A stretch of 64,000 nucleotides of DNA, taken from Pseudoruegeria sp. SHC-113. Its GTDB lineage: Bacteria; Pseudomonadota; Alphaproteobacteria; Rhodobacterales; Rhodobacteraceae. How positions within the stretch are numbered: position 1 is the first letter of the stretch; each line of letters begins with the position of its first letter. Location: assembly GCF_025376885.1 (NCBI RefSeq), contig NZ_JAHUBR010000001.1, positions 1,674,001 to 1,738,000 on the forward strand, read 5' to 3'. Under the pieces are notes generated by a model, which searched no databases, had not been told where the DNA came from, and saw nothing but the letters and a program-made list of their open reading frames with translations. The translations under genes and the position numbers were made by a program. This document shows, piece after piece, positions 44,724-53,862 of the stretch.

Positions 44724-45533
44724 ATGGCTGAAACACGCACACAGGTGCAACAGGTGGATCCGGTCTGGACCCGGATCCGGGACGAAGCCCATGGGGCGGT
44801 GAACGATGAGCCCCTGCTCGGTGGCCTCGTGCACGCCTGTATCCTGCACCACCGTTCGCTGGAGCGTGCGCTGTCCTACCGGATCGCCTCGAAGCTGGCG
44901 TCGAGCGAGATGAGCGAGCAGATCCTGCGCGAGATCGCAGATGAGGCCTATGACGCTGATCCGAGCCTCGGTCAGGCCGCGCGCGCCGATATCGTGGCGG
45001 TGTTGGAGCGCGATCCGGCCTGCCACCGCATGTTGCAGCCGCTTCTGTTCTTCAAGGGCTTTCAGGCCATGCAGGCCTACCGCGTGGGCCATTGGCTCTG
45101 GCAGCAGGGGCGCAAGGATTTCTCCTATTTCATCCAGATGCGCGTCTCGGAATGCTTCGGGATCGACATCCACCCTGCCGCCCGTATCGGGCGCGGGATC
45201 ATGATCGACCACGCCCATTCCATCGTGATCGGCGAAACCGCCGTGGTGGGCGATAACGTCTCCATGCTGCATTCGGTGACGCTGGGCGGCACCGGCAAGG
45301 AAGACGACGACCGGCATCCGAAGATCGAGGATGGTGTGCTGATCGGCGCTGGTGCGAAGGTGCTGGGCAACATCCGCGTGGGCCATTGCTCGCGCATCGC
45401 GGCGGGCTCCGTCGTGCTGCAGGACGTGCCGCCGTGCTCCACCGTGGCCGGGGTTCCGGCCAAGATCGTGGGCGAGGCGGGTTGCGATCAGCCTTCGCAG
45501 ATGATGGATCAGCTCATTCGCGGCTGCCACTAA
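44724..45533 (+). CDS. cysE: Serine O-acetyltransferase
   Basis: 269 residues; ATG preceded by AAGGA, with a GTG three bases upstream as alternative. N-terminal helical domain (VHACILHHRSLERALSYRIA) and left-handed beta-helix: FGIDIHPAARIGRGIMIDHA, VVGDNVSMLHSVTLGGTGKE, RHPKIEDGVLIGAGAKVLGN, then AGVPAKIVGEAG. Acetylates serine for cysteine synthesis; the C-terminal tail is where cysteine feedback normally acts. The gene also follows GTA clusters in relatives, as I recall. Confidence 0.96.
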   Translation: MAETRTQVQQVDPVWTRIRDEAHGAVNDEPLLGGLVHACILHHRSLERALSYRIASKLASSEMSEQILREIADEAYDADPSLGQAARADIVAVLERDPACHRMLQPLLFFKGFQAMQAYRVGHWLWQQGRKDFSYFIQMRVSECFGIDIHPAARIGRGIMIDHAHSIVIGETAVVGDNVSMLHSVTLGGTGKEDDDRHPKIEDGVLIGAGAKVLGNIRVGHCSRIAAGSVVLQDVPPCSTVAGVPAKIVGEAGCDQPSQMMDQLIRGCH

Positions 45534-45567
45534 AGTCTTAGCAAATCAGTGATTTAATGCGGCCCGC

Positions 45568-46380
45568 TCAGGCGGGCTGCACCGCGCGCGTGTAGAGGTG
45601 CCATGTGGTATGGCCCAACACCGGCAGCGTGACGATGAGCCCGAGAAACGCGGGGATCATCGAGGCCAGCACCGTGACCGAGATCACCGCCGCCCAGCCC
45701 AGCATGACCACCGGGTTCTCTTTCACCACCTGAATGGAGGTGAGCATCGCGGAGATGAAATCGATTTCCCGATCCAAGAGCATCGGCATGGCGATGACCG
45801 TCACCGTGAAGAGCACGGCTGAGAGGAACGCCCCCACACAGGTGCCAATGGCGAGAAAGGTCCAGCCCGGCGGGGTGAAGAAGACGATCTGCAGGAAGCC
45901 GTCGAAATCCGAAAAGGAGGAATCCTTGAGGATCAGCGCCAGCCAGAGGCGGATCTGATACATCCAGACCCAGAAGATGAAGAGCGTCACGAAGGCCATC
46001 CAGCCCATCTCGCGTTTGCGCTGGTGCGCCATGACGGTGAGGATCTCGCCCCAACCAAAGGCCTCGCCCTTCTGCAGGCGGCGCGACATCTCGTAGAGCC
46101 CGGCCGCCGCGAAAGGGGCGACAAGCGGAAAGCCCACGGCGGCGGGGATGATCATCCAGATCTTGCCCAGCGAGGCGAGGCACCAGAGCATGGCGATGCC
46201 GAACAGCGCGTAGAACAGGCCGAAGAAACCGCTCATCACGGGCCGCGCGCGGAAATCGGCGAGGCCCTCTTTCAGTGAGGCCGTGATGTCGGCCCATGTC
46301 ACAGTGTTGACCTCGGGCAGGATATCCCTCGGCGGCGGGACAAATTGGGGCGGGGTCTGGTCTGTGGGCTCTTCTGCCAT
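45568..46380 (-). CDS. DUF2189 integral membrane protein
   Basis: 270 residues from MAEEPTDQTPPQFVPP, preceded by GAGGAGG. Five to six membrane spans, with the DUF2189 pattern: WADITASLKEGLADFRARPV, GFPLVAPFAAAGLYEMSRRL, GWGEILTVMAHQRKREMGWM, MLLDREIDFISAMLTSIQVV, TLPVLGHTTWHLYTRAV. Function of the family is not established. Convergent with cysE and divergent from the pseudouridine synthase. Confidence 0.85.
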   Translation of the reverse strand: MAEEPTDQTPPQFVPPPRDILPEVNTVTWADITASLKEGLADFRARPVMSGFFGLFYALFGIAMLWCLASLGKIWMIIPAAVGFPLVAPFAAAGLYEMSRRLQKGEAFGWGEILTVMAHQRKREMGWMAFVTLFIFWVWMYQIRLWLALILKDSSFSDFDGFLQIVFFTPPGWTFLAIGTCVGAFLSAVLFTVTVIAMPMLLDREIDFISAMLTSIQVVKENPVVMLGWAAVISVTVLASMIPAFLGLIVTLPVLGHTTWHLYTRAVQPA

Positions 46381-46493
46381 CTGCTCGGGCCTCCTCACAT
46401 CGTCGCGCCACATCAGCCTGCAACAGGGCAGCGCAGGGGGCAAGGGGAGGCTTTGCTGTTGCGCTGTGCTTGCGCGCCCTGCAAAGAGGAGCC

Positions 46494-47099
46494 ATGGCAC
46501 GGCTCATTCTCCTGAACAAACCCTACGGGGTGCTTTCGCAATTCACCGACAAGGGCACGGCAGGTTCCGCGCGGCAGACGTTGTCGGATTTCGTCCCCGT
46601 GCCCGGCGTCTATCCGGCGGGGCGGCTGGATCGGGACAGCGAGGGGCTCCTGCTGCTGACCGATGACGGCCGCCTGCAGGCGCGGATCGCGGAGCCCAAG
46701 CACAAGATGGCGAAAACCTATTGGGTGCAGGTAGAGGGGGAGATCTCGGACGCGCAGCTTGCCCGGCTTCGGCAGGGGGTGGAGCTGAAAGACGGGCTGA
46801 CGCGGCCGGCGCAGGCAGAGCGGATGGAGGCGCCGGACGGCCTGTGGGAGCGCGACCCGCCGGTGCGGTTTCGCAAGAGCGTGCCGGATGGCTGGATTTC
46901 CCTGACCATCAAAGAGGGGCGCAACCGGCAGGTGCGGCGGATGACGGCCGCCGTGGGTTGCCCGACGCTGCGTCTGATCCGGGCGCAGGTGGGGGAGTGG
47001 TCGCTCAGCGGTTTGCAACCAGGGGAGTGGCGCGAGATTGCTGTGGAGACGGCAGAGACAAAGAACAGAGGGCGGCGCCTGCCTGGGCGGGCGCGATAG
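46494..47099 (+). CDS. 23S rRNA pseudouridine synthase, RluE/RsuA family
   Basis: 201 residues from MARLILLNKPYGVLSQF, with AAGAGGAG upstream. Catalytic Asp46 in YPAGRLDRDSEGLLLLTDDG, then HKMAKTYWVQVEGEISDAQL and IKEGRNRQVRRMTAAVGCPT, the family's third motif. There is no N-terminal S4 domain and the length fits RluE, which modifies U2457 in E. coli 23S rRNA; the exact site here is not proven. The C-terminal tail is basic. Confidence 0.9.
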   Translation: MARLILLNKPYGVLSQFTDKGTAGSARQTLSDFVPVPGVYPAGRLDRDSEGLLLLTDDGRLQARIAEPKHKMAKTYWVQVEGEISDAQLARLRQGVELKDGLTRPAQAERMEAPDGLWERDPPVRFRKSVPDGWISLTIKEGRNRQVRRMTAAVGCPTLRLIRAQVGEWSLSGLQPGEWREIAVETAETKNRGRRLPGRAR

Positions 47100-47124
47100 C
47101 GCCTGCCGGGGGCAGGCAGGCGCT

Positions 47125-47144
47125 GCCCGGCGGTGCCGCCGGGC
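47125..47144. terminator. Hairpin between pseudouridine synthase and pdhC
   Basis: Perfect GCCCGGCGG-TG-CCGCCGGGC between convergent genes, preceded by a second hairpin GCCTGCC-GGG-GGCAGGC. No T-tract. The stem sequence is nearly the same as that in intergenic repeats at 8.93 and 53.06 kb. Confidence 0.5.
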
Positions 47145-47161
47145 GGTACATGGGACGGGCG

Positions 47162-48469
47162 TTACGCCAGCATCACCATCGGGTTTTCCAGATTGTCGAC
47201 AATGGCTTGCAGCAGTTCCGCCCCGAGCGCTCCGTCGATCACCCGGTGATCCACCGAGAGCGTCACGCTCATCACCGTGGCCACGGCCAAAGCGCCGTCA
47301 TCGCCCACGACGGGCTGTTTCTTCCCGGCCCCCACCGCCAGAATGGCGGCGTGAGGCGGGTTGATCACCGCGTCGAAATTGTCGATCCCGAACATGCCGA
47401 GGTTGGAAATCGCGAAGCTGCCGCCCTGATATTCATGCGGCGCAAGCTTGCGGTCACGGGCGCGGGTCGCGAGATCCTTCATTTCGCCCGAAAGCGCGGA
47501 GAGCGATTTCATATCGGCATCGCGCAGGACCGGCGTAAACAGCCCGCCTTCGATGGCGACGGCCACCGCCACATCCGAAGGTTTCAGCTTGAACACGCGA
47601 TCCCCGGCCCAGACAGCATTGGCCGCCGGCACCGCCTGCAGCGCATTGGCACAGGCCTTGATGATGAAATCATTGACCGAAAGCTTCACGCCCCGGCTTT
47701 CGAGCTGTTTGTTCAGCTGGCTGCGGAACGCCAGAAGCGCGTCGAGCTTGATGTCGCGGCGCAGGTAGAAATGCGGGATCGACTGCTTGGCCTCGGTGAG
47801 GCGGGCGGCGATCGTCTTGCGCATGCCGTCGAGCGCGATTTCCTCGTAGTCGCGGTCCGCATACATCTTGGCAACCTGATCCGCGCTCGGGCCTGTGGCC
47901 GCGGGGGCTGCAAGTTTCGCAGCCTGAGCGGGCGCGGCTGCGGCTTGTGCCGCGGGTGCAGGCGCGGTGGCCGTTGCGCCTTCCACATCGGATTTCACGA
48001 TGCGGCCATGGGAGCCGGAGCCTGTGATCTGCGCCAGGTCGAGCCCCTTCTGGGCGGCGATGCGGCGGGCCAGCGGGCTTGCGAAGATGCGTTCACCGCT
48101 GCTCGCAACGGGGGCAGGGGGAGCGGCCTTCTCGCCGGCCCCTGCGTGGGCCACCTCGGCGGCCGCTGCGGGCCCGGGGGCCGCGGGCGCCTCTGGCTTG
48201 GCTTCGGGCAGCGCATCGGCGCTTTCGCCCTCTTCCAGCAGCACGGCGATGGCGGTGTTGACCTTCACGCCTTCGGTGCCTTCCGCCACGAGGATCTTGC
48301 CGATGACGCCTTCGTCCACCGCCTCGAACTCCATCGTCGCCTTGTCGGTCTCGATTTCTGCGAGCAGATCGCCCGAGGCGACGGTATCGCCCTCTTTCAC
48401 CAGCCATTTCGCCAGCGTGCCCTCCTCCATCGTGGGCGACAGCGCGGGCATCAGGATCTCGGTTGCCAT
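47162..48469 (-). CDS. pdhC: Pyruvate dehydrogenase E2, dihydrolipoamide acetyltransferase
   Basis: 435 residues. One lipoyl domain (residues 1-80, lipoyl-Lys in [12 protein letters not shown]), Ala/Pro linkers, a peripheral-subunit-binding domain near 135-170 ([20 protein letters not shown]), and the acetyltransferase domain with the active-site motif [14 protein letters not shown] near residue 405. It transfers acetyl from lipoyl-Lys to CoA in the cytoplasm. Its lipoyl domain is almost identical to that on PdhB. Third gene of the pdhA-pdhB-pdhC operon, 12 bases after pdhB. Confidence 0.97.
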   Translation of the reverse strand: MATEILMPALSPTMEEGTLAKWLVKEGDTVASGDLLAEIETDKATMEFEAVDEGVIGKILVAEGTEGVKVNTAIAVLLEEGESADALPEAKPEAPAAPGPAAAAEVAHAGAGEKAAPPAPVASSGERIFASPLARRIAAQKGLDLAQITGSGSHGRIVKSDVEGATATAPAPAAQAAAAPAQAAKLAAPAATGPSADQVAKMYADRDYEEIALDGMRKTIAARLTEAKQSIPHFYLRRDIKLDALLAFRSQLNKQLESRGVKLSVNDFIIKACANALQAVPAANAVWAGDRVFKLKPSDVAVAVAIEGGLFTPVLRDADMKSLSALSGEMKDLATRARDRKLAPHEYQGGSFAISNLGMFGIDNFDAVINPPHAAILAVGAGKKQPVVGDDGALAVATVMSVTLSVDHRVIDGALGAELLQAIVDNLENPMVMLA

Positions 48470-48481
48470 ATCCGTTTCTCC

Positions 48482-49846
48482 TTAGCGGTAGGTGACGTGC
48501 TTCACGGCGGCGATGACCTCATCGGTCGTCACCAGCGCGAGCTTTTCGAGGTTGGCGGCATAGGGCATGGGCACGTCCTTGCCGGTGAGGTTGATCACGG
48601 GGGCGTCGAGGTAGTCGAAGGCGCGCTCCATGATCGTGGCGGAGAGGTGATTGCCGATGGAGGCCACCGGGAAGCCCTCTTCCACCGTCACGCAACGGTT
48701 GGTTTTCATCACCGAGGCGATCACCGTGTCGTAGTCGATCGGGCGCAGGGTGCGCAGGTCGATCACCTCCGCCGAAATGCCTTCTTCTGCAAGCTTGTCA
48801 GCGGCTTCCAGCGCGTAGCTCATGCCGATCCCGAAGGAGACGATCGTCACGTCGCTGCCTTCGCGCCAGATGCGGGCCTTGCCAAACGGGATGGTGAAAT
48901 CCTCCAGCACGGGCACATCGAAGCTGCGGCCATAGAGGATCTCGTTTTCGAGGAAGATCACCGGGTTCGGATCGCGGATGGCGCTTTTCAGCAGGCCCTT
49001 CGCGTCTGCCGCGGAATAGGGCATCACCACTTTCAACCCCGGCACATGGGCATACCATGCCGCGTAGTCCTGGCTGTGCTGGGCGCCGACGCGGGCCGCC
49101 GCGCCGTTGGGGCCGCGGAAGACCATCGGCGCACCCATCTGGCCGCCGGACATGTAGAGTGTTTTGGCAGCCGAGTTGATGATCTGGTCCATCGCCTGCA
49201 TGGCGAAGTTGAAGGTCATGAACTCCACGATGGGCCGCAGGCCGCCGAAGGCCGAGCCCACGGCGATGCCGGCAAAGCCGTGTTCGGTGATCGGCGTGTC
49301 GATCACCCGGCGGCTGCCGAACTCATCCAGCAGGCCTTGGGAGACCTTGTAGGCCCCCTGATATTCGGCGACTTCCTCGCCCATCAGGTAGACCGTCTCG
49401 TCGCGCCGCATTTCCTCGGCCATGGCATCGCGCAGGGCTTCGCGGACGGTGGTCTTGCGCATCTCAGTGCCTTCAGGCCAATCCGGCGAAAGATCCGGGG
49501 CCGGGGCGGCCGGGGCCGCAGGTGCCGCTGCTGCCGGGGCGCTTGCGGGGGCAGGGGCCTCAGCCGCGGGCGCTGCCGCAGCCGGTACCGCATCGGCGCT
49601 TTCGCCCTCTTCCAGCAGCACCGCGATGGGGGTGTTCACCGCCACGCCCTCGCTGCCTTCCGCGATCAGGATCTTGCCAAGGACGCCCTCGTCCACGGCC
49701 TCGAATTCCATCGTCGCCTTATCGGTCTCGATTTCGGCCAGGATCATGCCGCTTTCGATCGTGTCGCCCTCTTTCACCAGCCATTTGGCCAGCGTGCCTT
49801 CCTCCATCGTGGGGGAGAGAGCGGGCATCAGAATTTCGGTTGCCAT
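48482..49846 (-). CDS. pdhB: Pyruvate dehydrogenase E1 beta with N-terminal lipoyl domain
   Basis: 454 residues, about 120 longer than a plain E1 beta because residues 1-80 are a lipoyl domain (lipoyl-Lys in [12 protein letters not shown]) joined by an Ala/Pro linker. The rest is a TPP-dependent E1 beta: [95 protein letters not shown]. The lipoyl-bearing E1 beta is known in alphaproteobacteria such as Sinorhizobium. Middle gene of the operon. Confidence 0.97.
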   Translation of the reverse strand: MATEILMPALSPTMEEGTLAKWLVKEGDTIESGMILAEIETDKATMEFEAVDEGVLGKILIAEGSEGVAVNTPIAVLLEEGESADAVPAAAAPAAEAPAPASAPAAAAPAAPAAPAPDLSPDWPEGTEMRKTTVREALRDAMAEEMRRDETVYLMGEEVAEYQGAYKVSQGLLDEFGSRRVIDTPITEHGFAGIAVGSAFGGLRPIVEFMTFNFAMQAMDQIINSAAKTLYMSGGQMGAPMVFRGPNGAAARVGAQHSQDYAAWYAHVPGLKVVMPYSAADAKGLLKSAIRDPNPVIFLENEILYGRSFDVPVLEDFTIPFGKARIWREGSDVTIVSFGIGMSYALEAADKLAEEGISAEVIDLRTLRPIDYDTVIASVMKTNRCVTVEEGFPVASIGNHLSATIMERAFDYLDAPVINLTGKDVPMPYAANLEKLALVTTDEVIAAVKHVTYR

Positions 49847-49873
49847 CGTGATTACCTCTGTCTCTTCCGGGCC

Positions 49874-50869
49874 TTAGGCGCTTGCGTAAATGTCGGTGTA
49901 AAGCTCGTCGAGACTGGGCTCGGGGCTTTCCTTGGAGAATTCGGCGGCCTCGTTGACGATGGCCTTGATCTCCTTGTCGATCGCTTTCAGATCGTCTTCG
50001 CTGGCGTGTTTGCCGCCCAGCAGCAGCTCGCGCACATGCTCGATTGCATCGCGCTCCTCGCGCACCTTCTGCACCTCGTCCCGCGTGCGGTATTTTGCCG
50101 GGTCCGACATCGAATGCCCCCGGTAGCGGTAGGTTTTCATCTCGAGGATATACGGCCCCTTGCCCGCGCGGCACTGGGCGACGGCCTTCTCGGCGGCGGC
50201 CTTCACAGCGAGCACATCCATGCCGTCCACCGCCTCGCCGGGGATGCCGAAGGCGGCCCCGCGGGTGTAGAGCTCCGGCGTGGAGGAGGCGCGCTGCAGC
50301 GAGGTGCCCATGGCGTATTGGTTGTTTTCAATGACGAAAACCACCGGCAGCTGCCAGAGCGAGGCCATGTTGAAGGTCTCGTAGATCTGGCCCTGGTTCG
50401 CGGCGCCATCGCCGAAATAGGCGAAGGTCACGCGATCATTGCCGAGGTATTTGTCCGCAAAGGCCAGCCCGGCCCCCAGCGGCACCTGCGCGCCGACGAT
50501 GCCATGGCCGCCGTAGAAGTGTTTCTCCTTGCTGAACATATGCATGGAGCCGCCCTTGCCCTTGGAATAGCCGCCTTCGCGGCCCGTGAGCTCGGCCATG
50601 ACGCCTTTCGGGTCCATGCCACAGGCCAGCATATGGCCGTGATCACGGTAGGAGGTGATGCGCTTGTCGCCCTCTTCGCAGGCGGCCTCGATGCCCACCA
50701 CCACGGCCTCCTGACCGATGTAGAGGTGGCAGAAGCCGCCGATCAGGCCCATGCCATAAAGCTGGCCGGCCTTCTCCTCGAATCGACGGATCAGCAGCAT
50801 CTCGCGGTAGTAGGCGAGCAGATCGTCCTTTGAAACATTGGGCTTTTTCGTGGCTCTCCGGGCAGACAT
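49874..50869 (-). CDS. pdhA: Pyruvate dehydrogenase E1 alpha
   Basis: 331 residues from MSARRATKKPNVSKDD, with GGAGGAGG just upstream; an ATG 27 bases further up is less likely. TPP-binding motif GDGAANQGQIYETFNMASLW, and the phosphorylation-loop region YRYRGHSMSDPAKYRTRDEV typical of E1 alpha. It decarboxylates pyruvate together with PdhB. First gene of the operon; a GTTTA-N4-TAAAC palindrome 31 bases upstream is a candidate operator. Confidence 0.97.
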   Translation of the reverse strand: MSARRATKKPNVSKDDLLAYYREMLLIRRFEEKAGQLYGMGLIGGFCHLYIGQEAVVVGIEAACEEGDKRITSYRDHGHMLACGMDPKGVMAELTGREGGYSKGKGGSMHMFSKEKHFYGGHGIVGAQVPLGAGLAFADKYLGNDRVTFAYFGDGAANQGQIYETFNMASLWQLPVVFVIENNQYAMGTSLQRASSTPELYTRGAAFGIPGEAVDGMDVLAVKAAAEKAVAQCRAGKGPYILEMKTYRYRGHSMSDPAKYRTRDEVQKVREERDAIEHVRELLLGGKHASEDDLKAIDKEIKAIVNEAAEFSKESPEPSLDELYTDIYASA

Positions 50870-50899
50870 GGGGCCTCCTCCTGCGGGGATACGCATTTA

Positions 50900-50913
50900 G
50901 TTTAGTGTTAAAC
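50900..50913. promoter_or_regulatory. Palindrome upstream of pdhA
   Basis: GTTTA-GTGT-TAAAC, perfect 5-base arms in an AT-rich patch 31 bases before pdhA, where its promoter should lie. The binding factor is unknown. Confidence 0.35.
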
Positions 50914-50979
50914 AATGAGTAGCGTATCGCCTGCGCTGAAGCGAGGCTTTTTGCCCGGATCAGGCGGTTTGGGCGGGGA

Positions 50980-51282
50980 TCAGCGGATCACGATCTCGTC
51001 GCTGCGCACGTAGCCGAGCACTTCGCGGGTCTGCTCGTCCAGCAGGTCCACATCGAGGTAGTCGTCAGAAAGGCGGTGCGTCTTGTTCTCATAGGCGGCC
51101 ACCTGGGCTGAGATTTCGTCCAACTCCGAACGCAGCATATCCGCCTCCGCCTCAATCTGGACACGGCGGAACACGCCGTAGTCGCCCTGGATCGCGGCGA
51201 AGATGAAATAGCTTCCCGTCAGGAAGGCGAGCGAATAGAAGATCGCGCTGCCGACGGAGGTGCGTTTCGGAGTGGACGTCAT
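50980..51282 (-). CDS. Septum formation initiator family protein (FtsB/DivIC-like)
   Basis: 100 residues from MTSTPKRTSVGSAIFYSLAF. One membrane span near residues 10-30 (AIFYSLAFLTGSYFIFAAI), then a coiled coil (VFRRVQIEAEADMLRSELDE, ISAQVAAYENKTHRLSDDYL) and a short periplasmic end with VDLLDEQTREVLGYVRSDEI. This is the shape of FtsB/DivIC, which bridges divisome proteins FtsL and FtsQ. In alphaproteobacteria it commonly lies just upstream of pdhA, as here (110 bases). Confidence 0.88.
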   Translation of the reverse strand: MTSTPKRTSVGSAIFYSLAFLTGSYFIFAAIQGDYGVFRRVQIEAEADMLRSELDEISAQVAAYENKTHRLSDDYLDVDLLDEQTREVLGYVRSDEIVIR

Positions 51283-51443
51283 CTGCCTTAGCCTCTGTGC
51301 GGCCTCTTTAGCGGGCCGCTGAAGACACAATGCCACAAGTGATTCGCGGTGTGAATCCCGAAAACACAAAAAGGCGCATTTTCTTTTTATTACAGGCTTT
51401 TCTGCGGGTAAGCTCCGGTGAAAGCGGGAGGGAGGATGCCGCT

Positions 51444-53051
51444 ATGACGGGTATGGATAAGGCCGGGATTCCGGGCGCTTTGGCACCAGACAACCAACCG
51501 CCTGCGCGGCCTGCAGGCAACCTCGTGACACAGGATGTAGGGCTTTGCGCATCGCTTGGGGCCAGTGCTGGTGGTCTCGTTCAGCTTGGTGCTTGGCTCG
51601 ACAGCCCCGAAGCGCGCGAGATGGCATGGGAGGCCAATCGCTTTCCGCCAGAGCTTCACCTCTTTGATCGCGGCGGGCGGCGGTTGGATGAGGTGCGGTT
51701 CCATCCCAGCTATCACGGGCTTCTGGGCAACGGGCTTGAGGCCGGTTACGCGGCCTGCGCGTGGGAGGGGGCGGGCGATGGGCACCAGACACACGCCGCG
51801 ATGGTCTACCTCTTCTCGCAAGTGGAGCCCGGTGTTTGCTGCCCGATGACGATGACCTATGCGGCCTTTCCGGCATTGGAAGGCAGCTCTGCGGCGGCGC
51901 TCTGGCAGCCGCGTCTGGAAGCGCGCGCCTATGAGGCGGAGCTGAAGCCCATCGCCGCCAAGGGCGCGGCCACGCTGGGCATGGCGATGACGGAGAAGCA
52001 GGGCGGCTCGGACGTGCGCGCCAATGTGACCCGCGCGGAACGGGATGGCGAAGGCTATCGGCTCTATGGTCATAAGTGGTTCTGTTCCGCGCCGATGTCG
52101 GACGGGTTTCTCACGCTGGCGCAGGCGGCGGGCGGGCTCACCTGTTTTCTGGTACCGCGCGTGCTGCCCGATGGCAGCCGCAACCGGATCCACCTGATGC
52201 GGTTGAAGGAAAAGCTCGGCAACCGGGCCAATGCGAGTGCGGAAATCGAGTATCACGGGGCCTATGCCGAGCGGATCGGGGAAGAGGGCGAAGGCGTGCG
52301 CGCGATCATCCGCATGGTGCACCACACGCGGCTCGATACGGCGCTGGCGCCGGCGGGGCTGATGCGCGCGGCGCTCACGGAGGCCCATTGGTGGTGTGCC
52401 CATCGCAGCGCCTTTCAGAAGCTCCTGATCGATGCGCCCCTGATGCGGCGGGTGCTGGCGGATCTGAGCCTCGATCAGGAGGCCGCGCTGGCCTTGGGGA
52501 TGCGCGTGGCGCGGGCGTTTGATGGCAAAAGCTCGGAGGAGGCCGCCTTCGCGCGCATCGCGGTGGCGGTGGCCAAGTTCCTGAACAACAAGCGCTGCGT
52601 GAACGTGATTTACGAGGCGATGGAGTGCCTTGGGGGCATGGGCTACACCGATGATACGCCCTTGCCGATGCTCTACCGTGAAGCGCCGCTGAACTCGATC
52701 TGGGAAGGCTCCGGCAATGTGATCTGCCTCGACATCCTGCGCACGCTTTCGCGGGACAGGCTGGCGGGCGAAGTGCTCTTGGCGGAGCTAGAAGCCGCGC
52801 GGGGGCGGTTTGCTGCCTATGATGCAGCGTTGGATGGCGTGGTTTCGGAGCTAAAAGCGGGCGTGCCGGAGGCAGAGGCGCGGCGTTTTTCCGAGCGGCT
52901 GGGGGATCTTCTGGCGGCTTGTGCGTTGATGGTTTCAGGGCCAGAGGCCTTGGCAGAAAGCTATGTAAAACGGCGGCTTAGCGGTGCGGGGCAGGTCGCC
53001 GGGAGTGTGGCTGGACTGGCGGAGGAGGAGATTCTGGCGCGGTGGGTTTAA
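51444..53051 (+). CDS. AidB-like acyl-CoA dehydrogenase
   Basis: 535 residues, similar to E. coli AidB (about 540) rather than the ~380 of ordinary acyl-CoA dehydrogenases. Shared with AidB: RRLDEVRFHPSYHGLLGNGL, GMAMTEKQGGSDVRANVTRA, GHKWFCSAPMSDGFL, LKEKLGNRANASAEIEY, PMLYREAPLNSIWEGSGNVI. It should bind FAD. AidB responds to alkylation damage and binds DNA through its C-terminal domain; whether this protein does is unknown. GGAGG precedes the ATG. Monocistronic, divergent from the FtsB-like gene. Confidence 0.88.
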   Translation: MTGMDKAGIPGALAPDNQPPARPAGNLVTQDVGLCASLGASAGGLVQLGAWLDSPEAREMAWEANRFPPELHLFDRGGRRLDEVRFHPSYHGLLGNGLEAGYAACAWEGAGDGHQTHAAMVYLFSQVEPGVCCPMTMTYAAFPALEGSSAAALWQPRLEARAYEAELKPIAAKGAATLGMAMTEKQGGSDVRANVTRAERDGEGYRLYGHKWFCSAPMSDGFLTLAQAAGGLTCFLVPRVLPDGSRNRIHLMRLKEKLGNRANASAEIEYHGAYAERIGEEGEGVRAIIRMVHHTRLDTALAPAGLMRAALTEAHWWCAHRSAFQKLLIDAPLMRRVLADLSLDQEAALALGMRVARAFDGKSSEEAAFARIAVAVAKFLNNKRCVNVIYEAMECLGGMGYTDDTPLPMLYREAPLNSIWEGSGNVICLDILRTLSRDRLAGEVLLAELEAARGRFAAYDAALDGVVSELKAGVPEAEARRFSERLGDLLAACALMVSGPEALAESYVKRRLSGAGQVAGSVAGLAEEEILARWV

Positions 53052-53055
53052 GTGT

Positions 53056-53145
53056 CTGTTTCGCCCGGCGGGCACCGCCGGGCAGTGCCCGACCCGCCCG
53101 TCACGCCAGAGGCGTGCTACCCGCACGACGGCGGGCGCTTCGCTT
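53056..53145. repeat. Structured intergenic repeat, copy C
   Basis: Begins CTGTTTCGCC within hairpin GCCCGGCGG-GCA-CCGCCGGGC, then CCCGCCCGTC, hairpin CACGCC-AGA-GGCGTG, and GACGGCGGGCGCTTCGC. The first hairpin resembles copy A at 8.93 kb and the second is the paired counterpart of copy B at 11.36 kb. It lies between convergent genes, where it could stop transcription. Confidence 0.55.
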
Positions 53146-53175
53146 CCGCCCCGGTTCGGGCGCTGCCCTTCGTTC

Positions 53176-53862
53176 TTAAACACCGATGTACCGCTCCGTC
53201 ACCTCCGGCCCCAGCTCCGCCATCGCGCCGGACCACACGCTTTCCCCCCGGCTCAGCACCACGGCCTGATCGCAGATGCTGGCCAGCTCTTTCAGGGATT
53301 TGTCCACGATCAACAGGCTCAAGCCCCCCTCGCGGCGCAGCTGCCCCAAGGCCTCCCAGATCTCGGCACGGATCAGGGGCGCGAGGCCTTCCGTGGCCTC
53401 ATCGAGGATCAGCAGGCGCGGGTTCGTCATGAGAGCGCGGCCGATGGCGAGCATCTGCTGCTCCCCGCCCGAAAGCGTTGCGGCGCGCTGGCCCATGCGC
53501 TCGGCAAGGCGGGGAAAGAGCCCGTGCACTCGCGCCAGATCCCAATGGCCGCGCCGTGCGGCGGCGATCAGGTTCTCGCGGACGGTCAGATCGGCAAAGC
53601 AACGGCGGCCTTCCGGCACCAGCCCGATCCCCAGCCGTGCAGCCTTGTGGCTGGGCAGACGGGCCAGATCCTGCCCGGCAAAGCGCAGGCGGCCTGCGGC
53701 GGGCAACATCCGGCAGATCGCCTTCACGGTGGTGGATTTCCCCATCCCGTTGCGCCCCATCAGCGCCAGCGCTTCGCCCTCCGCCAGCGCTAGATCCACG
53801 CCAAACAGCGCCTGCGTCTGGCCATAGGCGGCGGTGACGCCGGATAGCTCCAGCAGGCTCAT
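53176..53862 (-). CDS. livF: Branched-chain/aromatic-type ABC transporter ATPase 2
   Basis: 228 residues. Walker A GRNGMGKST, Q-loop region VPEGRRCFADLTVRENL, signature LSGGEQQMLAIGRAL, Walker B PRLLILDEATEGLAP: a LivF-type ATPase of the HAAT family. It couples ATP hydrolysis to import with LivG. ATGA overlap with livG. Last gene of a five-gene importer operon. The symbol denotes family membership; the substrate may not be leucine. Confidence 0.9.
   Translation of the reverse strand: MSLLELSGVTAAYGQTQALFGVDLALAEGEALALMGRNGMGKSTTVKAICRMLPAAGRLRFAGQDLARLPSHKAARLGIGLVPEGRRCFADLTVRENLIAAARRGHWDLARVHGLFPRLAERMGQRAATLSGGEQQMLAIGRALMTNPRLLILDEATEGLAPLIRAEIWEALGQLRREGGLSLLIVDKSLKELASICDQAVVLSRGESVWSGAMAELGPEVTERYIGV

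Noticed and set aside
46721-50833. A 1370-codon plus-strand open frame
   Set aside because: It lies antisense to pdhC, pdhB and pdhA, whose motifs and ribosome sites are clear. Its His/Gly/Arg-rich text is the usual by-product of GC-biased third positions on the opposite strand.
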